Shown: in pieces, positions 25,727 to 35,618 of the stretch
How positions within the stretch are numbered: the first letter of the stretch is position 1
How the letters are laid out: each line of letters begins with the position of its first letter
DNA from: MESE01 sp036675035
GTDB taxonomy: Bacteria > Pseudomonadota > Gammaproteobacteria > Burkholderiales > Burkholderiaceae_D
NCBI GenBank assembly: GCA_036675035.1
Contig: JAKFFO010000043.1
Location: 1-64,000 of the forward strand
DNA: 64,000 nt
Direction: 5' to 3'
Made by a program: the position numbers and the translations under genes
The notes under the pieces: generated by a model
Database searches by the model: none
Told to the model about the DNA's origin: nothing
The model's input: the letters and a program-made list of their open reading frames with translations, nothing else

Positions 25727-28700
25727 ATGCTGATTCTGCCGGGCTCCAATGCCTTGTCTGCCTTCCGTACCCAACGCCTGTTGTCACAACTGCAAGCCAT
25801 CGATCCCGGAATTATCGATGTGACCGGCCGGTATCTGCATTTCATTGATGCTGCGGCTGTGCCGACACAGGATGATGAGCGTCGGCTGGATGCTTTATTG
25901 ACATACGGCGAACCGTTTTCCGGGAGCATGGACGGCGATGAATTCGTCGTGATTCCACGCTTTGGCACAATTTCGCCATGGGCCAGCAAGGCGACCGACA
26001 TTGCGCACAATTGCGGCATGGCGCAGATCAAGCGGATCGAGCGCGGGGTGTCGTATCGAGTTCGAATGAAATCGGGTTTGCTGGGCGGACGCAAGGCGCT
26101 TCAAGGCGGCGGCGTTGAAGCCGTGGCCGCGCTACTGCACGACCGGATGACCGAGATGGTGCTGCGCAGCCCAGATGATGCGGCCGGCTTGTTTCGCGAA
26201 CTGGAAGCAAAGCCACTGGAATTCATCGATATCATGGACGGCGGCAAAGGCGCACTGGTGCAGGCGAATTCCGCTCTTGGCCTGGCGCTGTCGGACGACG
26301 AAATCGAATACCTTGTCAATGCATTCACGCAAGCGAAGCGCAATCCGACGGATGTTGAGCTGATGATGTTTGCGCAAGCCAACAGTGAGCATTGCCGGCA
26401 CAAGATTTTCAATGCCGACTGGACCATCGATGGCGAACAGCAGGACAAATCGCTGTTTGCGATGATCAAGAATACCCATCAGTTGCAGCCCAAAGGCACA
26501 ATCGTCGCGTACAGCGATAATTCGTCGATCATAGAAGGCGCTACCGTCTCGCGCTTTTATCCGCGCGGCGCTGCTCAGGGCAATGTGTATGAAGCGTCTG
26601 AAGAATTGACGCATATCCTGATGAAGGTGGAAACGCATAATCACCCGACTGCAATTTCACCGTTTCCCGGCGCGTCCACCGGTGCCGGCGGCGAAATCCG
26701 CGATGAAGGTGCGACCGGCCGCGGCGCCAAACCCAAGGCGGGATTGACCGGCTTTACCGTTTCGAATCTGTATCTGCCCGATGCGGTGCGCCCCTGGGAA
26801 AACGGATCCGATGCCACATCGGGTCCCGCAAAGGAATCGGGCATCTACGGCAAGCCGGACCGCATCGCTTCCCCATTGCAAATCATGATCGAAGGCCCGA
26901 TCGGCGGTGCGGCATTCAACAATGAATTCGGGCGCCCCAATCTGGGCGGCTACTTCCGAACCTATGAGCAGAACGTCGGCGGGGCGGTGCGCGGATATCA
27001 CAAGCCGATCATGATTGCCGGCGGCATCGGCAGCATTTCCGACAAACACACCCGCAAAAACGATTTGCCGGTCGGCAGCCTTCTGATCCAGCTGGGTGGC
27101 CCCGGGATGCGGATCGGCATGGGCGGTAGCGCCGCATCATCGATGGCGACCGGCACCAATACAGCCGATCTCGATTTCGATTCGGTACAGCGCGGCAATC
27201 CGGAAATGGAACGGCGCGCGCAGGAAGTGATCAATGCATGCTGGGCGATGGGCGGCGACAATCCGATCCTGTCGATTCACGACGTCGGTGCCGGCGGTCT
27301 GTCGAATGCGTTCCCCGAAATTACCAACGATGCACGGCGCGGTGCGATTTTCGATTTGCGCAAGGTGCCGCTGGAAGAAAGCGGCATGGCGCCGAAGGAG
27401 ATCTGGAGCAATGAGTCGCAGGAGCGCTATGTGCTCGGGATTGCGCCGGATAATCTGCCGCTGTTCCAATACCTGTGCGAGCGCGAGCGGTGTCCGTTCG
27501 CCGTGGTCGGCACCGCAACTGAAGAACGCCAGCTGAAAGTGATCGATCCGGAGCATGCCAACAATCCGGTGGATATGCCGATGGAAGTGTTGCTCGGCAA
27601 GCCGCCCAAGATGCTCCGCGATGTGTCACGCACTGCCAATGATTTTCCGCCGGTCGACCTGACCGGCATGGACCTGGTCGAGGTGGCGCAGCGCGTGTTG
27701 CGGTTGCCGACGGTCGCCGACAAGTCGTTTCTGATCACGATCGGCGACCGGACCGTGGGTGCGACATCGGTGCGCGACCAGATGGTGGGACCGTGGCAGG
27801 TGCCGGTCGCCGATTGCGCCGTTACCGCCATGAGCTTCGAAGGTTATCGCGGCGAAGCGATGGCGATGGGTGAGCGTACGCCGCTGGCAGTGATCAACGC
27901 CGCCGCATCCGGCCGCATGGCGGTGGGTGAGGCGATCACCAATATTGCCGCCGCGCCGATAGCCGATATTGCCGATATCAAGCTGTCGGCGAACTGGATG
28001 GCGGCCTGTGGTCAACCCGGCCAGGATGCCGCATTGTTCGATACCGTCAAGGCGGTCGGCATGGAGCTATGCCCAGCCCTCGGAATCAGCATCCCGGTAG
28101 GCAAGGATTCGCTGTCGATGCGCACTACCTGGAAAGACGGCGAAGAAAATAAATCGGTCATGTCCCCGGTTTCGCTGATCGTGTCCGCGTTTGCGCCGGT
28201 ATCTGATGTGCGGCAGTCGCTGACGCCGCAACTCAGGAAAGATGCCGGCGATACCGTATTGATTGCGATCGATCTCGGACGCGGCAGAAACCGGATGGGC
28301 GCATCGTCGCTGGCACAAGTCATGCAGCAGCTCGGCCATGAAACGCCGGACGTCGACAGCCCCGACGATCTGAAAGCGTTTTTTGCAGCGATACAGCAGC
28401 TCAATAGGGAGAACAAGCTGCTCGCTTATCACGATCGCTCCGATGGCGGGTTGTACACGACATTGTGCGAGATGGCGTTTGCCGGCCGCGCCGGCTTGTC
28501 GGTCAATCTCGACATCCTGACGATGGAAGGGGAGCATGCCGCCGACTGGGGCGATTCCAAGAACTGGACCGGCCAGGTATCGGAGCGACGCAACGAAATG
28601 ACCTTGCGGGCACTGTTCAATGAAGAGCTTGGCGCGGTGATCCAGGTACGCGCCGAACAGAAGTCGGAAGTAATGAATGTGCTGCGCGCACATAATCTGG

Positions 28701-29731
28701 GCGCCTGCAGCCATATCATCGGCAAGCTCAACGACCGGGACATGATCGAATTCGCGCGCGACGCGAAGACCATTTATAACGTTCCGCGCATCGAATTGCA
28801 GCGTATGTGGAGCGAAACCAGTTGGCGCATCGCCCGGTTGCGCGACAATCCGGCCTGTGCCGATGCGGAATACGAACGGATTCTCGACCAGGCCGATCCC
28901 GGCATGTCGCCAAGGCTGAGCTTCGATCCGCAGCAAGACATTGCGGCGCCGTATATCGCCACCGGCGCGAAGCCGCGTGTCGCGATTCTGCGCGAGCAAG
29001 GCGTCAACTCCCAGATCGAGACTGCTTACGTAATGCACAAGTCCGGCTTTACCGCGGTCGACGTGCACATGAGCGATTTGATTTCGGGGCGTGCAAGGCT
29101 CGATGATTTCCAGGGCATCATTGCTGTTGGCGGCTTCTCGTATGGCGACGTGCTGGGTGCCGGCGAAGGCTGGGCCAAGACGATCCTGTTCAACCACAAA
29201 CTTGCCGAACAGTTTACCGGGTTCTTCGGCCGGTCCAATACCTTTGGGCTGGGCATCTGCAACGGCTGCCAGATGATGAGCAATCTGAAATCGATTATTC
29301 CCGGAGCACACTCGTGGCCGAAGTTCACGCGCAATAAATCGGAACAATTCGAAGCGCGCTTCGGCATGGTCGAGGTGGCGGATTCACCATCGATCTTCTT
29401 CAATGGCATGGCCGGTTCGCAAAGCCCGATTGCGATTGCACATGGCGAAGGTTATGCCGATTTTTCGCAGACCGGCGATATTGGCCAGGCCATCGTCGCA
29501 ATGCGGTTCGTCGATAACAGGGGGCAGGTGACGGAAACCTATCCGTACAATCCGAATGGCTCGCCGCAGGGCATTACATCGGTGACGACGCCTGACGGCC
29601 GCTTCACGGTATTGATGCCGCATGCAGAACGCGTGTTTCGGACCGTTCAGCATTCCTGGCATCCTGAATCATGGGGCGACGATTCGCCATGGATGCGGAT
29701 GTTCCGCAACGCCCGCAGGTGGGTTGGGTAA
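25727..29731 (+). CDS. purL: Phosphoribosylformylglycinamidine synthase, single-chain
   Basis: This 1334-residue enzyme of de novo purine synthesis converts FGAR, glutamine and ATP to FGAM. The N-terminal PurS-like region begins LILPGSNALSAFR. The synthetase core holds NSEHCRHKIFNADW (about residue 225), KVETHNHPTAISPFPGASTGAGGE (split here across motifs) and GGSAASSM. The C-terminal class I glutaminase domain (about 1080-1334) has the nucleophile Cys in GICNGCQMM and the His-Glu pair in SWHPES. ATG 25727 fits the conserved N-terminus; an in-frame ATG at 25679 would add 16 residues. Neither has a strong ribosome-binding site. It stands alone, as usual. Confidence 0.95.
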   Translation: MLILPGSNALSAFRTQRLLSQLQAIDPGIIDVTGRYLHFIDAAAVPTQDDERRLDALLTYGEPFSGSMDGDEFVVIPRFGTISPWASKATDIAHNCGMAQIKRIERGVSYRVRMKSGLLGGRKALQGGGVEAVAALLHDRMTEMVLRSPDDAAGLFRELEAKPLEFIDIMDGGKGALVQANSALGLALSDDEIEYLVNAFTQAKRNPTDVELMMFAQANSEHCRHKIFNADWTIDGEQQDKSLFAMIKNTHQLQPKGTIVAYSDNSSIIEGATVSRFYPRGAAQGNVYEASEELTHILMKVETHNHPTAISPFPGASTGAGGEIRDEGATGRGAKPKAGLTGFTVSNLYLPDAVRPWENGSDATSGPAKESGIYGKPDRIASPLQIMIEGPIGGAAFNNEFGRPNLGGYFRTYEQNVGGAVRGYHKPIMIAGGIGSISDKHTRKNDLPVGSLLIQLGGPGMRIGMGGSAASSMATGTNTADLDFDSVQRGNPEMERRAQEVINACWAMGGDNPILSIHDVGAGGLSNAFPEITNDARRGAIFDLRKVPLEESGMAPKEIWSNESQERYVLGIAPDNLPLFQYLCERERCPFAVVGTATEERQLKVIDPEHANNPVDMPMEVLLGKPPKMLRDVSRTANDFPPVDLTGMDLVEVAQRVLRLPTVADKSFLITIGDRTVGATSVRDQMVGPWQVPVADCAVTAMSFEGYRGEAMAMGERTPLAVINAAASGRMAVGEAITNIAAAPIADIADIKLSANWMAACGQPGQDAALFDTVKAVGMELCPALGISIPVGKDSLSMRTTWKDGEENKSVMSPVSLIVSAFAPVSDVRQSLTPQLRKDAGDTVLIAIDLGRGRNRMGASSLAQVMQQLGHETPDVDSPDDLKAFFAAIQQLNRENKLLAYHDRSDGGLYTTLCEMAFAGRAGLSVNLDILTMEGEHAADWGDSKNWTGQVSERRNEMTLRALFNEELGAVIQVRAEQKSEVMNVLRAHNLGACSHIIGKLNDRDMIEFARDAKTIYNVPRIELQRMWSETSWRIARLRDNPACADAEYERILDQADPGMSPRLSFDPQQDIAAPYIATGAKPRVAILREQGVNSQIETAYVMHKSGFTAVDVHMSDLISGRARLDDFQGIIAVGGFSYGDVLGAGEGWAKTILFNHKLAEQFTGFFGRSNTFGLGICNGCQMMSNLKSIIPGAHSWPKFTRNKSEQFEARFGMVEVADSPSIFFNGMAGSQSPIAIAHGEGYADFSQTGDIGQAIVAMRFVDNRGQVTETYPYNPNGSPQGITSVTTPDGRFTVLMPHAERVFRTVQHSWHPESWGDDSPWMRMFRNARRWVG

Positions 29732-29817
29732 GGGATTAGAGTCTGCGCAGGCTGGTAATCCGCAGCGAGTCACGATTCGCTGGAAAAATTGGTTCATGCA
29801 GTGGCTGGCGATAGAGT

Positions 29818-31494
29818 TCAGGCAGCCACTGCGCCGGCGCGTTCGATCGCCTCGGACAGCGAATCAAGGCAATTTTCCGGCCCCAGCCGTTCGATAAATC
29901 CGCTTCGTTGCATCAGACTCAATGGCTGGTGATTCGGCATGCAGAGTATCAACTGGCTATCTTGCCTGGCGAGCGTCTTGTGAATATTCTCAAGCGCATC
30001 CAAACCGGTAGCGTCCAGGTTGATCAGCTGATGCAATTCCAGGATCATCGCTTTGGGTGGGACGGTTCTGGGCGCAATCAATTCTTCCAGTTTGCCGACT
30101 GCGGCAAAGAACAGCGAGCCGTAAATCGAATACGCAACAACGCCCGGCGGCAGCGGTCGTGTCAGCATGCCGGGCGGTATCGCTTCGATTCGCGTCAGGT
30201 CGGCAATACGGTAAATAAAGAATACGCATGCCAATACGAGACCGACCTGGACTGCAACGGTCAAGCCGACCACGACAGTCAACAGGAATGTCGCGATCAT
30301 CACCAGCCGATAACCCATCGTAAAATTTTTCAGCCGGGCGAATTCATGCCACTCGCCCATATTCCACGCAACGAAAAACAGGATGGCGGCCAGCGCCGCC
30401 AGCGGAATGTTTTCGGCCAGCGGGGCGGCGACGAGAACGATCACCAGCAGCGTCAATGCGTGCACTATGCCGGCAATCGGCGACGCGGCACCCGCGCGTA
30501 TATTGGTGATGGTACGGGCGATCGTGCCGGTCGCCGGCATTCCGCCGAAGAACGGTGCGACGAAATTCGCAATGCCTTGTGCCATCAATTCCTGATTCGG
30601 ATCATGCCGGTCGCCGCTTACGTTATCGGCAATACGCGCGCATAACAGCGACTCGATCGCACCAAGCAGAACGATCGTCAATGTCGGTGGAAACAACTGC
30701 TTTACCAGGTCCCATGAGAATACCGGCAAGGTAAATGCAGGAAGTTCGCGCGGGACGCCGCCAAATTTGGTGCCGATGGTATCGACCTGCAAATTGAATA
30801 CGGTCACCGCAACCGTGCCTAATACCAGTATGACGACAGTGCCTGGAACGGCAGCCAGAATGCGGCGAGCCCGAGGGTGATGCCGATCGACGCTTGCCGG
30901 AAACCAGCGCGGCCAAAGAAATACTATCGCCAGCGAGGTCGTCGCCAGACCGAATGAGGTCAGGTTGATGGTGTGCGCATATTCGAAAAGTGTACGAAGC
31001 TGTGCAAAGAAATCGCCCGGCATTTTTTCGATATTCAGGCCGAAAAAATCTTTCATCTGCGACAGGGCGATCAACACCGCTATGCCGTTCGTGAAGCCGA
31101 TCACAATCGGAACCGGAATGTAGCGAATCAGTGAGCCCAGCCGGAACATCCCCATCGCAAACAACAATATGCCTGCAAAAATGGTGCAAATAAGCAGATT
31201 GGCCAGCCCGTATTTTTCAACAATTCCGTACACCACCACGATGAAGGCGCCCGCCGGGCCGCCAACCTGGACCCGTGATCCACCCAATGCGGAAATCAGA
31301 AAGCCGGCAATGATTGCGGTAAATATCCCCGCGCTGGGCGCAAGACCGGATGCAATCGCGAATGCCATTGCCAGCGGAAGCGCCACGACGCCGACGGTGA
31401 TGCCGGCGGACAGATCCTGAAAGAATTTACCGCTGTCGTAAGTCTTCAGGTCGTCTACGAGATGCGGCCGAAACGTGAAAAAAAAGCGTGACAT
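29818..31494 (-). CDS. SulP-family anion transporter with STAS domain
   Basis: This is a 558-residue inner-membrane transporter of the SulP/SLC26 family (sulfate, bicarbonate or dicarboxylate, usually with H+ or Na+). The first membrane block contains DLSAGITVGVVALPLAMAFA, the family's sulfate-transporter motif, and VGGPAGAFIVVV. About 10-12 helices cover residues 25-430. A C-terminal STAS domain (about 440-550) follows, with LELHQLINLDATGLDALENI. No carbonic anhydrase gene, the common partner of bicarbonate SulPs, is adjacent, so the substrate is open. Confidence 0.92.
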   Translation of the reverse strand: MSRFFFTFRPHLVDDLKTYDSGKFFQDLSAGITVGVVALPLAMAFAIASGLAPSAGIFTAIIAGFLISALGGSRVQVGGPAGAFIVVVYGIVEKYGLANLLICTIFAGILLFAMGMFRLGSLIRYIPVPIVIGFTNGIAVLIALSQMKDFFGLNIEKMPGDFFAQLRTLFEYAHTINLTSFGLATTSLAIVFLWPRWFPASVDRHHPRARRILAAVPGTVVILVLGTVAVTVFNLQVDTIGTKFGGVPRELPAFTLPVFSWDLVKQLFPPTLTIVLLGAIESLLCARIADNVSGDRHDPNQELMAQGIANFVAPFFGGMPATGTIARTITNIRAGAASPIAGIVHALTLLVIVLVAAPLAENIPLAALAAILFFVAWNMGEWHEFARLKNFTMGYRLVMIATFLLTVVVGLTVAVQVGLVLACVFFIYRIADLTRIEAIPPGMLTRPLPPGVVAYSIYGSLFFAAVGKLEELIAPRTVPPKAMILELHQLINLDATGLDALENIHKTLARQDSQLILCMPNHQPLSLMQRSGFIERLGPENCLDSLSEAIERAGAVAA

Positions 31495-31812
31495 CTGCTT
31501 GTTCTGATTCAGGGGATCGGTGTTATTGCCGCAGCGAGCGATACATTCGTTTCGTCCGGCAATAAATTTCCTTTAATCATATATCACAATGCAGGGTGCA
31601 GGCACCGCTATTTCGATCAGAAGCGTGGTGCGGCTTGCTAGAGCAGCTTTAATCTGGCGATGCCGCCCGCTGCCGGACGCATTGGCCGCAAGCTGGCGTC
31701 TCGTTCGGCACAGATTCCGTCCTGGCATCGCCTGGTCAGCCAGACGAAAACTACTCTCCCCGCGGCGCTGACCGCAACCGGCCAATTGAGTATCCAACGC
31801 AGCAACGACATG
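31495..31812. other. Intergenic region without recognised features
   Basis: About 320 bp lie between the SulP start and the ppiC terminator. Short open frames on both strands show no similarity or start signals I can support. It should contain the SulP promoter, which I cannot place. Confidence 0.4.
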
Positions 31813-31853
31813 CAAAAAAAATTCCCTCCGGGCCGTTTGGCCGGGAGGGAATT
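31813..31853 (-). terminator. Rho-independent terminator of the selO-msrB-ppiC operon
   Basis: AATTCCCTCCGGGCC (31820-31834) pairs with GGCCGGGAGGGAATT (31839-31853) with one mismatch and the loop GTTT. The T-run is on the minus-strand side (AAAAAAA at 31814-31820). This is a strong hairpin and marks the end of the six-gene operon. Confidence 0.88.
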
Positions 31854-31899
31854 GCATCGACTTGCTGCGGTACCCGATGTATCAGGCTTTATCGAACGA

Positions 31900-32721
31900 T
31901 TACTGAATCTTTGCCTTTGCGCGCAGATCCTGCTGATAAGCTTGTACTTTCTTTTGCTGCACCATTTCGGTCAACCTTGGCTTGGCTTCTTCAAACGTCG
32001 GGAATTTCTCGGTCGGTGCAGGCGTCTTTTTCGCCGGACGCACATCTTCGAGTCTGATGACATGGAAGCCGAAATCGGTCTTTACCGGGGTTTCGGTGAT
32101 TTTACCTTTTTGCAGTTTCACCAGCGCGGCAGAGAAAGGTTCTACGTAATTGGACGGAGCGGCCCAATCAAGCGCACCGCCTTTTGCCGCGGAACCGGGG
32201 TCTTGCGATTGCTTGGCCAGGTCTTCAAATTTGGCTCCGGCTTTCAGCTTGGTAATGATCGCCTTGGCATCGGCCTCGTTTTCGACCAGGATATGACGCG
32301 CCAGATATTCCTTGCCGTCGTCACGCGCCTTGTTCTTATCGTGTTGCGCCTTGAGCCGGTCATATTCGGCCTTGATCTCCGCGTCCTTCACTGGGTTCTT
32401 TTCCAGAAATTCTTCGTGCAGTGCGCGCAATACAATGGATTGACGCGCCAGTTCAAGCTGCTGTTTTACCTCGGGAGTATTGCCGAGTCCCAATTTGTCT
32501 GCTTCCTGAATCAGGATTTCACGCGCGATCAATTCCTCTTTCACCATTGCGCGTAGCTCGGGCGAGTCTGGTTGCCCTTGCGCCGTCATTTGCTGGATCA
32601 TCAGGTCGGCGCGCGACGACGGAACGGGTTTGCCGTTTACGACCGCAAGGTTCTGCGCCAACGCAGGCAGTGCTGCGGTTGCAAACAAAATTACCAGCAA
32701 GCGAGCAGGTTTCAATATCAT
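31900..32721 (-). CDS. Periplasmic parvulin-type peptidyl-prolyl isomerase
   Basis: This 273-residue exported protein has a signal peptide cleaved after ALPALAQ (about residue 23). A SurA-like N-terminal helical domain with ELIAREILIQEAD (about 60-120) is followed by one parvulin domain (about 140-240) with LARHILV, SQDPGSAAKGGALDWA and TDFGFHVIRLED. It probably helps outer-membrane or periplasmic proteins fold. It is the last gene of the minus-strand operon, 53 bp after bolA and before a strong terminator. It resembles, but is distinct from, the membrane-anchored PpiD at 9-11 kb. Confidence 0.92.
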   Translation of the reverse strand: MILKPARLLVILFATAALPALAQNLAVVNGKPVPSSRADLMIQQMTAQGQPDSPELRAMVKEELIAREILIQEADKLGLGNTPEVKQQLELARQSIVLRALHEEFLEKNPVKDAEIKAEYDRLKAQHDKNKARDDGKEYLARHILVENEADAKAIITKLKAGAKFEDLAKQSQDPGSAAKGGALDWAAPSNYVEPFSAALVKLQKGKITETPVKTDFGFHVIRLEDVRPAKKTPAPTEKFPTFEEAKPRLTEMVQQKKVQAYQQDLRAKAKIQ

Positions 32722-32774
32722 GTTCTGTTCCTAAAATGGAAAATTATAAAATTACGAAGCAGTTCGGAGAGCGT

Positions 32775-33062
32775 TTAGTCGGAGGCTTCTAAGGAGACTT
32801 CAGACGGCGCTAACGCGGTGATGGTGAGAGCGTGGATATCGGTACGCATCATGTCACAAAGGCAATCATACACCAGCCGATGTCGAACAATTCGGCTTTG
32901 TCCTTCAAAGTGAACTGAAACCAGCCTGACCCGGTAGTGTCCGCCACCGGATGCGGCGCCGGCGTGACCGGCATGAAGCGCGGATTCATCGTGCAATTGA
33001 CAGTCCATTGGGGAAAAAGTTGCAGTCAGCCGCTCGTGGATTCGTTCCAGCCGATCGGTCAT
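32775..33062 (-). CDS. bolA: BolA-family protein
   Basis: This 95-residue BolA/IbaG-type protein has the alpha-beta fold with the invariant HESALHAGH-like block (HDESALHAGHAG, about residues 24-35) and the LVYDCLCDMM helix carrying the conserved VY segment. BolA proteins bind monothiol glutaredoxin with an iron-sulfur cluster and influence cell shape, stress response and FeS trafficking. Start ATGA overlaps the stop of the yciB gene by 4 bp, indicating coupled translation. Confidence 0.93.
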   Translation of the reverse strand: MTDRLERIHERLTATFSPMDCQLHDESALHAGHAGAASGGGHYRVRLVSVHFEGQSRIVRHRLVYDCLCDMMRTDIHALTITALAPSEVSLEASD

Positions 33063-33679
33063 TCCGCGTCCTTCAGGTATTTTGAGAGCATCAGGCTTTG
33101 CGCGATGATGAACGCGAACATGATGCCCGTAAAACCGAACAGCTTGAAATTGACCCAGGTCGCAGTTTCAAAACTGAATGCGACATACAGATTAAGCATG
33201 CCCAATGACATGAAAAATACCACCCAGGCCATATTGAGCCTGCTCCAGATCTGGTCCGGTAACGCGATCTGCTTGCCCATCATGGCTCGAATCAGATTCT
33301 TTTTCAAAACGATTTGACTGACGACGAGGGCGACGGCAAAACACCAGTACAGCACCGTTGGTTTCCATTTGATGAAAAGATCGTTGTTCAGGTAAATGGT
33401 GGCACCGCCGAAAACGGCGATGATTGCCAGCGATACCCAAAGCATTGGATCGATTTTTTTGCGGCGTGCCATTAGGTAACCGATCTGGCCGAATGTGGCC
33501 AGAATCGCGACAGCGGTCGCCAGGATAATCGGTGCCTGGGAAGCAGTGACCGCTCCGCCGGATATGAAGCCCGATAGATATTGACTCGTGATTGATTGCG
33601 CAACTTCAGGGCTGCCTTCGCCCCACTTGAAGATGCCGAAAAACAGGATGACTGGGAAAAGATCGAACAGGAACTTCAT
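33059..33679 (-). CDS. yciB: Inner membrane septation protein A
   Basis: This 206-residue polytopic protein of the YciB/IspZ family has about five transmembrane helices and starts with the family motif MKFLFDLFPVILFF. YciB interacts with cell-elongation and division proteins in the inner membrane. The open frame runs 44 codons further upstream inside msrB, but MKFLFD is the conserved start. The start overlaps the msrB stop by 4 bp and the stop overlaps the bolA start by 4 bp. Confidence 0.93.
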   Translation of the reverse strand: MKFLFDLFPVILFFGIFKWGEGSPEVAQSITSQYLSGFISGGAVTASQAPIILATAVAILATFGQIGYLMARRKKIDPMLWVSLAIIAVFGGATIYLNNDLFIKWKPTVLYWCFAVALVVSQIVLKKNLIRAMMGKQIALPDQIWSRLNMAWVVFFMSLGMLNLYVAFSFETATWVNFKLFGFTGIMFAFIIAQSLMLSKYLKDAE

Positions 33680-34101
33680 TTTGCCGGAGTTTCTTTCATC
33701 TGTGGTTGAGGATCGAATCGCAACGATGCCGAGTTGATGCAATAGCGCAGACCGGTTGGCGGCGGACCGTCTGGGAACACGTGTCCGAGATGCGCGTCGC
33801 ATACCTTGCACACGATCTCGGTGCGGACCATGCCGTGGGTTCGGTCGGATTTTTCAGTCACATGCTCCGGGTTGAGCGGCTTGAAGTAGCTGGGCCAGCC
33901 GCATCCGGATTCGAACTTTGCATCCGATTCGAACAATGGCGTGTTGCAGCATACGCAAGTATAAATACCGTGCTCGTGATGGTCCCAGTAACGGCCGGTA
34001 AATGCCCGCTCGGTCGCCGCATGCCGCGTCACCTGGTATTCGAGCGGATCCAGCATTGCGCGCCATTCGGCATCAGATTTCGTGATTTTTTCGGTACTCA
34101 T
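33676..34101 (-). CDS. msrB: Peptide-methionine (R)-S-oxide reductase
   Basis: This 141-residue repair enzyme reduces R-methionine sulfoxide using thioredoxin. Two zinc-binding CxxC pairs (CVCC and CKVC) are present. The catalytic Cys is in RYCINSASLRF near the C-terminus, and the family block ESGCGWPSYF is present. It is the standard cytoplasmic cysteine form, with no signal peptide. It lies 7 bp downstream of selO and overlaps yciB by 4 bp, so it is part of the same operon. Confidence 0.97.
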   Translation of the reverse strand: MSTEKITKSDAEWRAMLDPLEYQVTRHAATERAFTGRYWDHHEHGIYTCVCCNTPLFESDAKFESGCGWPSYFKPLNPEHVTEKSDRTHGMVRTEIVCKVCDAHLGHVFPDGPPPTGLRYCINSASLRFDPQPQMKETPAK

Positions 34102-34108
34102 AATTATC

Positions 34109-35617
34109 TCAAGAGGAGCAGCTTACTTCCAGGTGACTGGCCCAATCCGGCGGCAGCGCTGCGTACTGCGCATGTTCGGGCTGCTCGTCGAAAGGCTTTT
34201 CAAGAACTTTCAGCAAGGTCGCGATTTCGGAGAAATCCTTGTTTTTCGCCTTGTCGATTGCGACTTGCGCAAGATAATTGCGCAATACGTATTTTGGGTT
34301 CACCCCGTGCATTGCAAGTCTTCGATCGTGATCCTGACTGTTTTCCGTTTCCAGTCGTGCGCGGTATTGTACAGCCCATGCGTCAAAGGCGCCGCGATCA
34401 ATGAACAAGTCGCGCACGGGTTCATCCGCCGACGTTCCGTCACGCTTGCAATCGCCTAGGCGGCGGAAAAATAAGGTGAAGTCCACGTGATTTTCCTGCA
34501 TCAGAACAAACATCGAGTCGAACAATGCAGCATCGTCCGCATGCCGGCTTTGCAGCCCTAATTTTGCGTGCAGCAAATCATCCAGTTTTGCTTGGTATTC
34601 TGGTTGATAATTTTTCAGTGCCGCTTCGACAGCATCGACCTCGCCGATCAACGGCAATAAGGCCTGGCCGAGCGCATAACAGTTCCAGAGGCCGATCTGC
34701 GGCTGCATGCTGTAGGCGTAGCGACCCTGCTGATCGGTGTGATTGCAGATATGGTGTGCATCGAACGCCTCCATGAATCCGAATGGTCCGTAGTCAAGCG
34801 TCTGTCCAAGAATCGACATGTTGTCGGTATTCATCACGCCATGCATGAAGCCGACCGCTTGCCATTGCGCGATAAGGCGGGCAGTGCGGCGTGTAACTTC
34901 GGCGAGCAGATCCTGATATGGATTCCGGCTTTCGCGCAATTGCGGGTAGCAGCGGCCGATTACATAATCCGCAAGGATTTTCAGTTCGATCTTTTTGTCT
35001 TGATAATACCAATGCTCGAATGAGCCGAAGCGAACGAAGGTAGGGGCCATGCGTGTCGCCACAGCGCTCGTTTCCGGCTCTTCACGCATGACGTGCTGGT
35101 CTGAACCGGTGACACAAAGCGCGCGCGAGGTTGGAATGCCCAGCGCAGCCATCGCCTCGGAACACAGGAACTCGCGAATCGATGAACGCAATACTGCACG
35201 CCCGTCACCCATGCGCGAATAGGGTGTCTTGCCGGCACCCTTCAACTGTAGCTCAAGCACGCCGGGCGGTCCGGTTTCACGGGACCGCGCTTCGCCGAGC
35301 AAAATCGCACGTCCGTCCCCCAATTGTCCGGCCCAGACTCCAAACTGATGCCCCGAATAAACAGCCGCCAGCGGAATTGAAGCGGGAAGCGTACGGTTGC
35401 CGGTAAATATCTCGACAAATTCCTTTGTCACGAATTCAGACGGATCGAGATCGATCAGGCTGGCAGCGGCGGGGCTGGTGCAAACCAGATATGGTGCGGG
35501 AAGCGGCGTCGGATTCAGGCGCGTATAAAATGCATCCGGTAATTCCGCAAATGAATTTTCTAACGGCAAATCAGCGAGCCGATATTGGGCTCGAATCGGT
35601 ATGTCCGGCGCATTCAT
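34109..35617 (-). CDS. selO: Protein adenylyltransferase SelO (YdiU family)
   Basis: This 502-residue pseudokinase-fold enzyme transfers AMP from ATP to Ser, Thr or Tyr side chains of proteins and is linked to redox homeostasis. Family blocks are clear: AVYSGHQFGVWAGQLGDGRA, LQLKGAGKTPYSRMGDGRAV, SSIREFLCSEAM, GFMHGVMNTDNMSILG (metal and active-site region) and DYGPFGFMEAFD. It does not end in the Cys/Sec-x-x motif of some eukaryotic SelO proteins, although the C-terminus LEVSCSS contains a Cys. ATG 35617 is chosen; it sits one base after the stop of the upstream regulator gene. Confidence 0.94.
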   Translation of the reverse strand: MNAPDIPIRAQYRLADLPLENSFAELPDAFYTRLNPTPLPAPYLVCTSPAAASLIDLDPSEFVTKEFVEIFTGNRTLPASIPLAAVYSGHQFGVWAGQLGDGRAILLGEARSRETGPPGVLELQLKGAGKTPYSRMGDGRAVLRSSIREFLCSEAMAALGIPTSRALCVTGSDQHVMREEPETSAVATRMAPTFVRFGSFEHWYYQDKKIELKILADYVIGRCYPQLRESRNPYQDLLAEVTRRTARLIAQWQAVGFMHGVMNTDNMSILGQTLDYGPFGFMEAFDAHHICNHTDQQGRYAYSMQPQIGLWNCYALGQALLPLIGEVDAVEAALKNYQPEYQAKLDDLLHAKLGLQSRHADDAALFDSMFVLMQENHVDFTLFFRRLGDCKRDGTSADEPVRDLFIDRGAFDAWAVQYRARLETENSQDHDRRLAMHGVNPKYVLRNYLAQVAIDKAKNKDFSEIATLLKVLEKPFDEQPEHAQYAALPPDWASHLEVSCSS

Positions 35618-35618
35618 G

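Noticed and set aside
31573..31857. 94-codon minus-strand frame between SulP and ppiC
   Set aside because: It overlaps the ppiC terminator hairpin and has no similarity.
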